DNA of 64,000 bases from Rubrobacter aplysinae. GTDB taxonomy: Bacteria > Actinomycetota > Rubrobacteria > Rubrobacterales > Rubrobacteraceae. This document shows positions 1 through 7,424 of this stretch, piece by piece. The position numbers were made by a program, and so were the translations under genes. The DNA lies in assembly GCF_001029505.1 (NCBI RefSeq), contig NZ_LEKH01000008.1, forward strand, positions 84,476 to 148,475, written 5' to 3'. The notes beneath the pieces were generated by a model. That model was given only the letters and a program-made list of their open reading frames with translations. It had not been told where the DNA came from and made no database searches. The stretch's first letter is position 1. Every line of letters starts with the position of its first letter.

Positions 1-201
1 GGCATACCCTACGGCAAGACCCCGGCCGGGGCCCCGTTTCTCCTGGACTGCCTGGCATATCTCGACTGCCGCGTGCTGGACACCGTCCGCGCCGGGGACC
101 ACACGGTCTTCGTCGGCGAGGTGACCGCCGCCGAGACGCTGTACACGGACGAGCCCCAGCTCATCTACGACCCCGACGAGTACGAGGAGGCGCTGAACTA
201 G
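1..201 (+). CDS. Flavin reductase-like protein, C-terminal part
   Basis: The reading frame is open from the first base and stops at TAG 199-201; the N-terminus lies outside the window. The 66 visible residues include LDCLAYLDCRVLDTV followed by a GDHTVFVGEV strand and an acidic tail. This is the typical end of the flavin reductase (FMN-binding split-barrel) family, where a histidine strand near the end contacts flavin. The family reduces FMN or serves as the flavin donor of two-component monooxygenases. The stop codon is directly followed by the ATG of the RidA-type gene, so the two are probably co-transcribed. Substrate and partner cannot be told from this fragment. Confidence 0.75.
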   Translation, partial: GIPYGKTPAGAPFLLDCLAYLDCRVLDTVRAGDHTVFVGEVTAAETLYTDEPQLIYDPDEYEEALN

Positions 202-696
202 ATGTCCGAGAGCAATTCCGGAAGCGTCGAGCAACGTCTGCGAGAGCTGGGGCACGAGCTGCCGCAGGCCCCCACCCCCGCCGGCTCCTACGTGCCGGCC
301 GTGAGGTCCGGGGACTTGATCTTCACCGCGGGCCAGCTCCCGCTGGTCGAGGGGACTCCGGCCTACACCGGCAAGGTGGGCGACGGCGTCTCTAACGTCT
401 CGCCCGAGGAAGCGCAGAAAGCGGCGGAGATCTGCACCCTGAACGCCCTGGCGGCGGTCGAGTCCGCCGGGCCGGGCACGCTGGACCGGATACGGCGCGT
501 GGTCAAGGTAACGGGGTTCGTCGCCTCCGCGCCAAGCTTCAACGGGCAGCCCACCGTGCTGAACGGAGCCTCCGAGCTGCTCGGTGAGGCGCTGGGTGAG
601 GCCGGGTTACACGCCCGCAGCGCGGTGGGCGTCGCCGAGCTGCCCTTCGACGCGCCCGTAGAGGTGGAGCTTGTCGTGGAGATCTCCGGGGACTGA
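202..696 (+). CDS. RidA/YjgF family enamine/imine deaminase
   Basis: This 164-aa protein belongs to the YjgF/YER057c/UK114 family. RidA-type members hydrolyse reactive enamine and imine intermediates made by PLP enzymes in the cytosol. The end contains ARSAVGVAELPFDAPVEVE, matching the family signature with its catalytic arginine around residue 139. The N-terminus has a 20-residue extension and a GxLIFTAGQLPL strand. At 164 aa it is longer than RidA proper (about 130 aa) and fits the longer YjgF subgroup. ATG 202 abuts the upstream stop, implying translational coupling. The exact substrate is unknown. Confidence 0.9.
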   Translation: MSESNSGSVEQRLRELGHELPQAPTPAGSYVPAVRSGDLIFTAGQLPLVEGTPAYTGKVGDGVSNVSPEEAQKAAEICTLNALAAVESAGPGTLDRIRRVVKVTGFVASAPSFNGQPTVLNGASELLGEALGEAGLHARSAVGVAELPFDAPVEVELVVEISGD

Positions 697-722
697 GCGT
701 AAGGCCCGGCGGCTCCCGGTAA

Positions 723-2474
723 CTAGGCTCCGCGTCCGGTCGGGGCCGGGGCCTCCGGCTCCAGGGGCTTGTAGGTGTCCGTGTTCAGCGCGCCGTTCTC
801 GACCACGCTCCCGTCCTCCACTACCTTCCGGGTGGACCGCCAGCGGGTGGTCTCACCGTTATCCGAGAGCTTGCGGGAGGACATCTCCACCTCACGGTCT
901 GTCGGCTGCCCATAGACCCGGGAGACGACCTCGCCGGTCTCTTCTTCCACGCTCTCCTCGAGGAGCAGATAGCCGCCGGTGTTGTTGCGGAGCTTGAGAT
1001 CCAGGGACCCGAACCACACCGTGGCGTCGAAGCCGGGCCGGATGTACGGCAGCTCCGCGTAGTGCGGGCTACGCTCCACCACCTCCAGACCCGCGTAGTT
1101 CGCGGCCATGTACAGGGTGGAGGCGACCTGGCACAGTCCGCCGCCGAGGGCGGTGTCTATCTTGCCGTCCACGATCACGGCAGAGGGCTCGTAGCGTTGT
1201 ATCGGGGCGGTCGCCGCGTTGAAGGAGAAGGTCTCGCCGGGAGCCAGGATGGTGCCGTCCACCGCGCCGGAGGCGGTGCGGAGGTTCTCCACCCGGGGCG
1301 GCTCGTCGTAGACCCGGTAGCTCGTCTTGAACTCCCCGAGCATCGTGTTCGGCCTCGCGGCCTCCGCCTCCTGCGTCGTGAAGTCCGGCGCCATGGTTGA
1401 GACCGGCACCTCGTAGCGGTGACGGCCCTCGAAGATTCCGGCCCCGATCTCATCCAGCAGCCGCTCCGTCTGGACCTCCTGCCCGCTCTCCGCCGGCTCC
1501 ACCTCCACGCCGCCGCGCTCGCCGCTTACGAGCCGGGCCGACACGGGCTCCCGCTCCAGCGTCCCGAGCGCGGCGGAGAGCTCTCCGCCGAGAGCCTTAC
1601 GGTCGAGCTCCAGATCTCCGTCCGAGAGCCGCAGAGAGCCCGCCACCCGTTCCGAGGAGAGCGTCCACCGCCTGTCGCCCCGGGCCAGCACCAGCGGCTC
1701 CCCCACCGCCCGGCGCGCCCTCTGCAGGGCCTCTTCCCTACCGGAAGCGTCGAGACCGGACTTTGTCTTTTGCCCGGCAAGCTCCGCATCCGGGCTGAGG
1801 TCCCGGATCGCCCGCTCCGCGCTCTCGACCGTCGCGCCTACCTCCACCTCGTATCCTTCCCGGAATGCGACAAGCTCGACACCGGAGCCCGCCAACCGGA
1901 CCGCGGAGCCGCCTCCAGACCCTGGAGCACCCGGAGAGGCCGGAGAGCCGCCCCCGAGACGTGAGGCGACTCCTTCGACCTCGGCCCGCAGATCATCCGG
2001 CCTGTAGTCTACGGCGGGCGGTATCTGCGTGAGCCCGAGCGCCGCCCCGGCACGCTGCCGGAGCCGGGCGAACACGCCGCCTTCCCGCCCGACGGCGTAC
2101 GCCCGCCCGGCGGTCGTCGCGGCGTCGAGGCGGAGCCCGATCTCGCCCGCCGGTATCACCGCCCGCTCTCCGGCGCCTTTCAGGGCTATCTCATTCAGCT
2201 TCTCCGAGGCGTGATCCTCCAGAGCGGCGCGGGCCTCGGACCGGGTCATGCCGCCAAGATCCACCTCTCCGGCGCTCACTCCCCGATGTATCTCGTTTGA
2301 GTTGAGCAGGTAATCCGCCGCCACGAGGGCGCACAGCAGCGCGGCGAAGATACCGGCTGCGACGGCCACCCGGCCGGGGATTACGCGGCCGGGCTTCTCC
2401 GCCTCACCCCGGGCGAGAAAGCCCGCCGGTATGCCTTCCTTGCTATAGCTCACGGCTCTCTCCCCGAGCCTCAA
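723..2474 (-). CDS. VanW family membrane-anchored protein with peptidoglycan-binding-like repeats
   Basis: The protein has 583 aa. A single hydrophobic segment at about residues 33-55 (VAVAAGIFAALLCALVAADYL) anchors it, leaving the rest outside the cell. Two regions (about 60-190 and 240-340) resemble the YoaR-type PG_binding_4 domain often found N-terminal to VanW. The VanW domain spans about 375-510, with the typical ETFSFNAATAP and ALGGGLCQVASTLYMAA stretches. VanW is named after vancomycin resistance clusters, but such chromosomal copies are common in Gram-positive bacteria and have no established activity. No van genes are nearby. It is transcribed toward ridA, so the two are convergent. 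Confidence 0.85.
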   Translation of the reverse strand: MRLGERAVSYSKEGIPAGFLARGEAEKPGRVIPGRVAVAAGIFAALLCALVAADYLLNSNEIHRGVSAGEVDLGGMTRSEARAALEDHASEKLNEIALKGAGERAVIPAGEIGLRLDAATTAGRAYAVGREGGVFARLRQRAGAALGLTQIPPAVDYRPDDLRAEVEGVASRLGGGSPASPGAPGSGGGSAVRLAGSGVELVAFREGYEVEVGATVESAERAIRDLSPDAELAGQKTKSGLDASGREEALQRARRAVGEPLVLARGDRRWTLSSERVAGSLRLSDGDLELDRKALGGELSAALGTLEREPVSARLVSGERGGVEVEPAESGQEVQTERLLDEIGAGIFEGRHRYEVPVSTMAPDFTTQEAEAARPNTMLGEFKTSYRVYDEPPRVENLRTASGAVDGTILAPGETFSFNAATAPIQRYEPSAVIVDGKIDTALGGGLCQVASTLYMAANYAGLEVVERSPHYAELPYIRPGFDATVWFGSLDLKLRNNTGGYLLLEESVEEETGEVVSRVYGQPTDREVEMSSRKLSDNGETTRWRSTRKVVEDGSVVENGALNTDTYKPLEPEAPAPTGRGA

Positions 2475-2648
2475 AACACCCTCCGGCCGGTCGTGGGCTG
2501 CAGCGGCGGCGCGAGGATATTATACAGGCGCTCCGGGCCCGGCCCCCGGTTCGAGACCGGAGCTGCTCCAGGGCCCTGGCGGCGTGAGTTATACTCTTTT
2601 TGCAATATCTCGTAAATACGTCGTAACCATTAGCAGAGGAGGCCGGAG

Positions 2649-2900
2649 ATGGCGGTCGCACAGCAGAGCGAAGGTTCCATAAAGTTGTACACGGGGAGCT
2701 ACTGTCCCTACTGCCGGGTCGTGAAGAAAGAGCTAGACCGGCTGGATCTGGGCTACGAGTCCGTGGACGCCGACGCCGACGGCCGGGACACGGTCATAGA
2801 GCTCTCGGGGCAGCGGGCGATACCGATCCTGACCATCGGCGACGAGGTGCTCGTGGACTCCAGCAACATCGTGCGCGAGCTGCGCAAGCGTTATAGCTAG
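2649..2900 (+). CDS. Glutaredoxin family protein
   Basis: The 83-aa product is a single thioredoxin-fold domain with the dithiol motif CPYC at residues 19-22. It also has the cis-proline segment RAIPILTIG and the VDSSNIVREL helix that binds glutathione or a similar thiol in glutaredoxins. It should reduce disulfides in the cytosol. In actinobacteria the reductant may be mycothiol or another thiol, which is inference. The start is ATG 2649 behind GGAGGCCGGAG. It is divergent from the VanW gene across 174 bp. Confidence 0.92.
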   Translation: MAVAQQSEGSIKLYTGSYCPYCRVVKKELDRLDLGYESVDADADGRDTVIELSGQRAIPILTIGDEVLVDSSNIVRELRKRYS

Positions 2901-2960
2901 CGGTACTCCACACCCCGAATATCCCAGGTTTCCGGGCGCGGCCGGGGCGGTACGCATTTG

Positions 2961-3659
2961 ATGGCCACCCCTGGCGGGCCCGGCACCCTGGAGATCTTCT
3001 TCGTGCGCCACGGCCAGTCCACGGCGAACGCCGGGGGCGTGTGGCAGGGCCAACTGGAGTTTCCGCTCTCGGAGCTCGGGCGGGAGCAGGCGCGCCGTGC
3101 CGGAGCGGCGCTCGCCCGCACGGGCCTTTTCTCGGCCGTCTACGCGAGCCCGCTCGCCCGGGCCTCCGACACGGCCCATATTATCGCGGAGGAGATGCGG
3201 CAGTCCGGCGGGTTCTCTGGAGAGGTCGTGGAGCTAGCGGGTCTGACCGAGCGCCACGGCGGTATCCTCCAGGGCCGCTCGTTCGAGCAGACCCGGACGG
3301 AGAGGCCGGAGCTCGTAGAGAAGTTCCGCGGCCTGCCCGAAGAGGAGGCGTGGTCTCTCGTGGGCGCGGAGACCGACCGCCAACTAATGGAGCGTTTCGG
3401 CGGAGCCGTCCAGAGTATACGGGGCATTTCCGGGGCCGGGAGAGGGTCGCGGGCGGTCGTCGTGGCCCACGGCGGCGTGCTCCGGGCGTTTCTCCGGGCG
3501 ACCTTCGGCGGCGACGTCCTGCCCGCCAATACCCGGGCGCCGAACGCCTCCCTCACCCGGGTTTTCTGGAAGAACCCGGGAGATCCCGAGGACAAGCCGG
3601 AGCTTCTGGAGCTGGCGGACACCTCACACCTGGATGATCTAGGCAATACAGGCGGCTAG
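2961..3659 (+). CDS. Histidine phosphatase family protein (phosphoglycerate mutase-like)
   Basis: The 232-aa product begins with strand EIFFVRHGQSTANA, which carries the catalytic RHG motif, and has the second catalytic histidine in VVVAHGGVLRAFL near residue 163. Arginines after the first motif and in YASPLARASDTA complete the phosphate pocket. Cofactor-dependent mutases and small-molecule phosphatases share this fold; a phosphatase is more likely because the sequence lacks a close match to GpmA. ATG 2961 was chosen over the adjacent TTG 2958. It is convergent with the cold-shock fusion gene. Confidence 0.88.
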   Translation: MATPGGPGTLEIFFVRHGQSTANAGGVWQGQLEFPLSELGREQARRAGAALARTGLFSAVYASPLARASDTAHIIAEEMRQSGGFSGEVVELAGLTERHGGILQGRSFEQTRTERPELVEKFRGLPEEEAWSLVGAETDRQLMERFGGAVQSIRGISGAGRGSRAVVVAHGGVLRAFLRATFGGDVLPANTRAPNASLTRVFWKNPGDPEDKPELLELADTSHLDDLGNTGG

Positions 3660-3705
3660 TCCCTGTTAGGGCTCCCTTGACCCTGGAGGCCCGGCCTTAT
3701 GCGGT

Positions 3706-4386
3706 TTATTCGGTCTGGCGCACGCGGCGGGCGTTCGGGCCCCGGTCGTTCTCGCCGACCTCGTAACCGACCTTGCTGCCGGGCTCTAGCGCGGAGGAGT
3801 CGCCCTTGACCTCGGAGTGGTGGAAAAAGAGGTCCTCCCCGGTCGGCCGGATGATGAAACCGTAGCCCTTGTCCGGGTCGAACCACTTGATCCTGCCGTT
3901 CTCCCCGGCAGGGTCCGTCTGTCCGCCGTCGGAGCCGGCTCCGCCCGTACTCTCACCCATACCGGCCGAGCCGAGCAGGGAAGCCAGAGAGATCCCCTCC
4001 CCGTTACCGCCCGACGCCGCCTCCGGGGTAGAGTCGTTGTCGATCTCCAGGACTATCGAGTCCTCGGAGATCTTGACCAGTACGGACTCCACACCGGCCC
4101 AGTACTCCTGCCAGACGGGATCCTCGGAGATGGAGGGGTCGAGCCAGAGGCCGTAGCCGTCGCGGTCGCCGTGATCCAGAACGCCCTCGAAGACGTTGCC
4201 GGGCAGCCCTTCGCGTGAGCCCCGCTCTCGGCGGTAGATGTCGTTTCTGGACCGGAAAGACTGTACCGAGGAGGCGCTCGTACCGAGTGCATCCGCGATC
4301 CAGTCGTCCGTCTTGCCGGCGTCTACCCACTCCCGGATCTGCTTCATGTGCGGTTTTAGTGCTATGCGCTTTTTGGAATCTGCCAT
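3706..4386 (-). CDS. Helix-turn-helix-like domain fused to a C-terminal cold-shock domain
   Basis: This 226-aa protein has three parts. Residues 1-52 form a basic module with WIADALGTSASSVQSFRSRN, which reads like a helix-turn-helix. Residues 60-115 form a small acidic module. After a Gly/Ser-rich linker, residues 164-226 form a cold-shock domain with KGYGFI (RNP1) and DLFFHHS (RNP2), expected to bind single-stranded nucleic acid. The first two modules recur in the 115-aa protein at 50781-51128, with about 32 of 48 N-terminal residues identical by hand alignment. ATG 4386 has GAGGAG upstream. Binding both duplex DNA and RNA/ssDNA would suit a transcription or RNA-handling factor, but function is unknown. 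Confidence 0.85.
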   Translation of the reverse strand: MADSKKRIALKPHMKQIREWVDAGKTDDWIADALGTSASSVQSFRSRNDIYRRERGSREGLPGNVFEGVLDHGDRDGYGLWLDPSISEDPVWQEYWAGVESVLVKISEDSIVLEIDNDSTPEAASGGNGEGISLASLLGSAGMGESTGGAGSDGGQTDPAGENGRIKWFDPDKGYGFIIRPTGEDLFFHHSEVKGDSSALEPGSKVGYEVGENDRGPNARRVRQTE

Positions 4387-4718
4387 AACTTTTCCGACTC
4401 CTCTGTTAACCTGGCTTTATCCGAACCCCGGATTTTCGAAACGATTGGAATTCTCGGTACTCCAGAATATCGTCTTGTTCTTTCTACATCTTACCATTCA
4501 CCATACACCCTCAAACACCGTAATGCCGCGTAAAATGGAGAGTAACAATTACTCCGAAGCATGCCTTTTCAGTATGCGCCGTAATACATGACGACTGACG
4601 TTACGCATATCCCGGGCCTCGAGTTGCAGGGCGGGCCGGGGAGTCCGAAAAATGTTCTAGGTGACTTTCGGGTAATAGCATGGCAAGTGGCCGGGCCCGG
4701 AGCGGAGCCCGGCGGGCG
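4387..4718 (-). other. AT-rich 332-bp intergenic region, probable promoter and long leader
   Basis: This non-coding stretch lies upstream of the cold-shock fusion gene and is visibly richer in A and T than its surroundings, especially 4390-4600. Cold-shock genes in other bacteria often carry long structured 5' leaders, so a long regulated leader is a fair inference. No stable hairpin, riboswitch family or open frame with a recognisable product was identified. Its distal end lies just past the stop of the gene that ends at 4719. Confidence 0.4.
4426..4452 (-). promoter_or_regulatory. Upstream element shared with the paralogous gene at 50781
   Basis: Read on the minus strand this is AATTCCAA, then GTTTC, then TCCGGGG, ending 40 nt before the ATG of the cold-shock fusion gene. 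The paralogue at 50781 has AATTCTAA, GTTTC and TCCGGGG in the same order at 50716-50735, 45 nt before its start; the copies differ by small insertions. It could be a common promoter or regulator site, or a relic of duplication. Confidence 0.35.
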
Positions 4719-5501
4719 TCAGTCGGCTCCCTCGGTCTCTCCGGGATCCGGCTCGACGGGAGTTTCTTCCTCCCTGGCGGGCTCCGGGAAGTCCGTCACA
4801 CCTTCCCGGTACAGGTCCTCCAGCATGGCTCCGACTACCGGGGCCGGGAGGTCGAGGATCAGCGCGACGCCCTCTCCGGCCGCCAGCGTCTCGTACTCAT
4901 CAGTCATAGTCAGACCCAGCGCGGACAGCGCCCCGGAGACCTCGGGCGTGGGCTCCAGAGTGTTGCCCCCGGCGGCGACCCGCAGAAACTGGACCCTGGG
5001 CAGGTCGAATCCCGAGACCACCCCGACGACCGGCTCTGTACCGTAGATGCGACGGCGGATAAAGAGGCGGGTATCGTAGGAGTCGGCCCAGCGCCGCAGG
5101 ACCTCTCTCTCTTCGAGGTAATTGTACTGGGCGACGCGGTGCTGGAACTGCCCCAGCAGCCTGCCGGCGAGCCGCCGGAGGCCCTCGTCGCCGAAGAACC
5201 ACTCCGGGCCTTCGGCATTCATCAGCCCGCTAACGCGCGGGATGGTGAGCTCCTCCTCGGGGTCGTCGTAGGTCCGGCGGAACTCGCGCACCATCTCACG
5301 CACCTCATCCCTGGGCCATTCACCCTGCATGAGCGCGGCTTCGTAGATCACGAGCGACGCCTGATCGTGCTCCGACATCTCCTCGTCTACCCGGCGGGCC
5401 GCTCTTTCCAGCCGCCGCTCGTAGTCGCCGAGGTTCTTTAGCTTCGAGGCCGCGGTCTCGAGTCCCCGGTCCACCCCGACCGCCTCAGACTTCTCCGACA
5501 A
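4719..5501 (-). CDS. Uncharacterised 260-aa protein
   Basis: No family was recognised. The product is soluble, strongly acidic and has no signal peptide or membrane segment. Residues 10-60 are charged and probably helical. A central basic patch (RLFIRRRIYG) precedes a hydrophobic, strand-rich region around 165-230 containing ALSALGLTMTDEYETLAAGEGVALILDLPAPVVGAM. The C-terminal 20 residues are Glu/Pro rich and likely disordered. The start is TTG 5501 behind ATGGAGAGATT. The gene has its own AT-rich upstream region with repeated CGTAAA motifs, so it is probably transcribed alone. Confidence 0.7.
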   Translation of the reverse strand: MSEKSEAVGVDRGLETAASKLKNLGDYERRLERAARRVDEEMSEHDQASLVIYEAALMQGEWPRDEVREMVREFRRTYDDPEEELTIPRVSGLMNAEGPEWFFGDEGLRRLAGRLLGQFQHRVAQYNYLEEREVLRRWADSYDTRLFIRRRIYGTEPVVGVVSGFDLPRVQFLRVAAGGNTLEPTPEVSGALSALGLTMTDEYETLAAGEGVALILDLPAPVVGAMLEDLYREGVTDFPEPAREEETPVEPDPGETEGAD

Positions 5502-5559
5502 AATCTCTCCATCAGGTACGCTTGCAGTCCTCTAAAAATCCTCAAAATCCACGGATCAT

Positions 5560-5605
5560 CGTAAACGAACCGCCGTGAGGGCCACCGTAAACTAATCGCC
5601 GTAAA
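5560..5605. repeat. Three CGTAAA direct repeats upstream of the 260-aa protein gene
   Basis: The hexamer CGTAAA occurs on the + strand at 5560, 5586 and 5600, twice extended to CGTAAAC, in a short AT-rich stretch 59-104 nt upstream of TTG 5501. Such clustering suggests a regulator site, but spacing is irregular (26 and 14 nt) and chance is possible. Confidence 0.25.
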
Positions 5606-5698
5606 TATACAGCATTCGGACGGCACCCCGGAGCAACCCGGCCCGATCTTCCCCAACCGCCTCTCCCCTACCGGCTCTGCCGCGGGCCCACCACAAGC

Positions 5699-5926
5699 CT
5701 ACTGCAGAAGCTCTTCAAGACCGAAGATGCCGGGCGCGGTGCGCCGGAAAGGGGTCTCGGGATTGTCGCGGACGTCGGTCGAGAGGCGGGCGCGCATGGT
5801 GTTTTGTGGCGTCGCCCCCGCACTGTCGAGGTAGCCCTGATACAGAGCTATCTCTGTTATATCCGCGTAGTGCAGAGGGCGGCCGGCCTCGCGCAGCACC
5901 TCGGCGGCCGCGGACTTGAAGTCCAA
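5699..5926 (-). CDS. Solo HARE-HTH (HB1/ASXL-type winged-helix) protein
   Basis: This 75-aa protein consists of one domain. The pattern SAAAEVLREAGRPLHYADITEI, then NTMRARLSTDVRDN, then FRRTAPGIFGLEEL fits the HARE-HTH winged helix found in the RNA polymerase delta subunit RpoE, in ASXL proteins and at the ends of some restriction enzymes. The domain is proposed to link DNA binding with other activities. Unlike RpoE it lacks a long acidic tail. TTG 5926 lies 10 nt after the pheA stop, so it is probably translated from the pheA message. Its role, and why it follows pheA, are unknown. Confidence 0.75.
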   Translation of the reverse strand: MDFKSAAAEVLREAGRPLHYADITEIALYQGYLDSAGATPQNTMRARLSTDVRDNPETPFRRTAPGIFGLEELLQ

Positions 5927-5936
5927 GCCCCGGCGG

Positions 5937-7109
5937 CTACTCGGGCTCGCCGGCGGGCATCTCGGGGTAGGCCCCGATCAGGCCCACGTAGGTACACCGC
6001 TCCTCCAGGGCGGCGAGCGCCCGTGTAACCTTCTCGTCCTCGGGATGTCCTTTCAGGTCCACGAAGAACACGTAGGTCCACGCCCGCTGGCGGCTCGGGC
6101 GGCTCTCGATGCGGGTGAGGTTTATATCCTCGGCCGAGAATACCCCGAGGGCGTCTATCAGGCCGCCGGGACGATCCTTGAACGCGAAAACCACGGTAGT
6201 CTTGTCCCGGCCCGTGCGCCCGGCCCAACCGCGCCCGATCACGATAAACCGCGTCGCGTTCGCCCGGGAATCCTGGATGTTGCGGGCGAGGACCGCCAGC
6301 CCGTGTGACTCCGCGGCGAGCAGGCTGCCCACGGCGGCGGTGCCGGGCTCCTCGGCGGCCCGACGGGCGGCCTCTCCGGTGGACTCGACCTCCTCTACGT
6401 TAGCCCGGGGCAACTCCCGGCGCAGCCAGGCCGCTGCCTGGGACAGCGCCATCGGGTGCGAGCGCACCGTCTCTATGCTCTCAAGCGAGCTGCCCCTGGC
6501 GAGCAGGTTCTGGGAGACGGGCAGGTAGACCTCGCCGCAGATCTTCAGGGGGCTCGACATCAGCTCGTCGAAAGTGTGGGATACCGTGCCTTCCATGGAG
6601 TTCTCGACCGGCACCACGCCGTGCTGGGCGTCGCCGCTCTCCACCCGGGCAAAGACCTCCGCCACAGTGGACTCCGGCTCTAGCTCCACGCTGCGCCCGA
6701 ACGAGCGCCGCGCCGCCTCCTGGGTAAAGGTCGCCTCCGGTCCGAGATAGGCGACCTTCAGCGAGGCTTCGAGCGAGATGGAGCTGGAGATGATCTCCCG
6801 AAACACGCTCTCCAGTCCCCGGCGCGGGAAGTCTCCCTCACTAAGGCTCGCCACCCGGTCGAAGACCTTACGCTCGCGGTCCGGGGCGTAGGCATGAAGC
6901 CCCCGGGCATGCTTGACCTCCCCGACGCGCCGCGCCAGCCTCGCCCGCCGGTCGAGCAGCCGCACGAGCTCGCCGTCCACCTCGTCTATGCCCTCTCTGA
7001 GCCCCTCCATCTCCGCCGGAGATGCCTCTTCGGATGAGCCCGTCTCGGGGTAGCCCTCTTGGTGGCTCGGTTCGTGGCTCGGTTCGTGCTTCGGGGGCTC
7101 GGTGGTCAT
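5937..7109 (-). CDS. pheA: Bifunctional chorismate mutase / prephenate dehydratase (P-protein)
   Basis: The 390-aa enzyme should convert chorismate to prephenate and then phenylpyruvate for phenylalanine synthesis. Residues 35-115 form an AroQ chorismate mutase helix bundle (LREGIDEVDGELVRLLDRRARLA). Residues 118-295 form the dehydratase with AYLGPEATFTQEAA, VVPVENSMEGTVSHTFDEL and the catalytic NATRFIVIG near the end. Residues 303-385 form an ACT domain with GGLIDALGVF and ESRP, the usual phenylalanine sensor. The first 30 residues are His/Glu/Pro rich and unlike the family. ATG 7109 has AGGAGA upstream. No T-box or Phe-rich leader peptide was found. Confidence 0.95.
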   Translation of the reverse strand: MTTEPPKHEPSHEPSHQEGYPETGSSEEASPAEMEGLREGIDEVDGELVRLLDRRARLARRVGEVKHARGLHAYAPDRERKVFDRVASLSEGDFPRRGLESVFREIISSSISLEASLKVAYLGPEATFTQEAARRSFGRSVELEPESTVAEVFARVESGDAQHGVVPVENSMEGTVSHTFDELMSSPLKICGEVYLPVSQNLLARGSSLESIETVRSHPMALSQAAAWLRRELPRANVEEVESTGEAARRAAEEPGTAAVGSLLAAESHGLAVLARNIQDSRANATRFIVIGRGWAGRTGRDKTTVVFAFKDRPGGLIDALGVFSAEDINLTRIESRPSRQRAWTYVFFVDLKGHPEDEKVTRALAALEERCTYVGLIGAYPEMPAGEPE

Positions 7110-7424
7110 ACTCTGAGGTCTCCTGTCTCTGAACCGGAACCCGGGAGGCCCCGGTGGTAGAAATCGTTGCGGCAGCGGTCGTGGCAGGGCTCCGGAGGGA
7201 AGGCCGGCGCGGGCTCATCCCTCCCGGGTAAATCGCCTTATCCGGGCCGCTTTCACCCGAGACACCCGGGACATTCGGGCGTCTCCGCCGCGATCCTGAA
7301 ACGCAAAGTCGCCACAAAGTCTGGCATGAACCTGGAAGCTACCAGAGTTATCCCCGCCAGTCAAAACAGGGTGAAACGAGGTGAAACGAGGCGAAACGAG
7401 GCAAGAGACACGCGGTTTCGCGGG
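7110..7424. other. 315-bp intergenic region between pheA and the Crp-type gene
   Basis: Both flanking genes run on the minus strand. The region holds a short tandem repeat at 7371-7400 and otherwise no open frame with a recognisable product, no strong terminator and no T-box sequence. A pheA promoter is expected here but no clear -35/-10 pair stands out. Confidence 0.4.
7371..7400. repeat. 10-bp tandem repeat, three copies
   Basis: The decamer GTGAAACGAG is repeated as GTGAAACGAG, GTGAAACGAG, GCGAAACGAG, followed by a partial fourth unit. It lies 25-54 bp beyond the 3' end of the Crp-type gene. Confidence 0.8.

Noticed and set aside
2520..2580. tRNA-like T-arm sequence CCGGTTCGAGACCGG
   Set aside because: No acceptor, D or anticodon stems could be built around it; it is in the short region upstream of the VanW gene.
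7110..7424. T-box or attenuator upstream of pheA
   Set aside because: The conserved T-box sequence (AGGGTGGTACCGCG) and a Phe-rich leader peptide are both absent.
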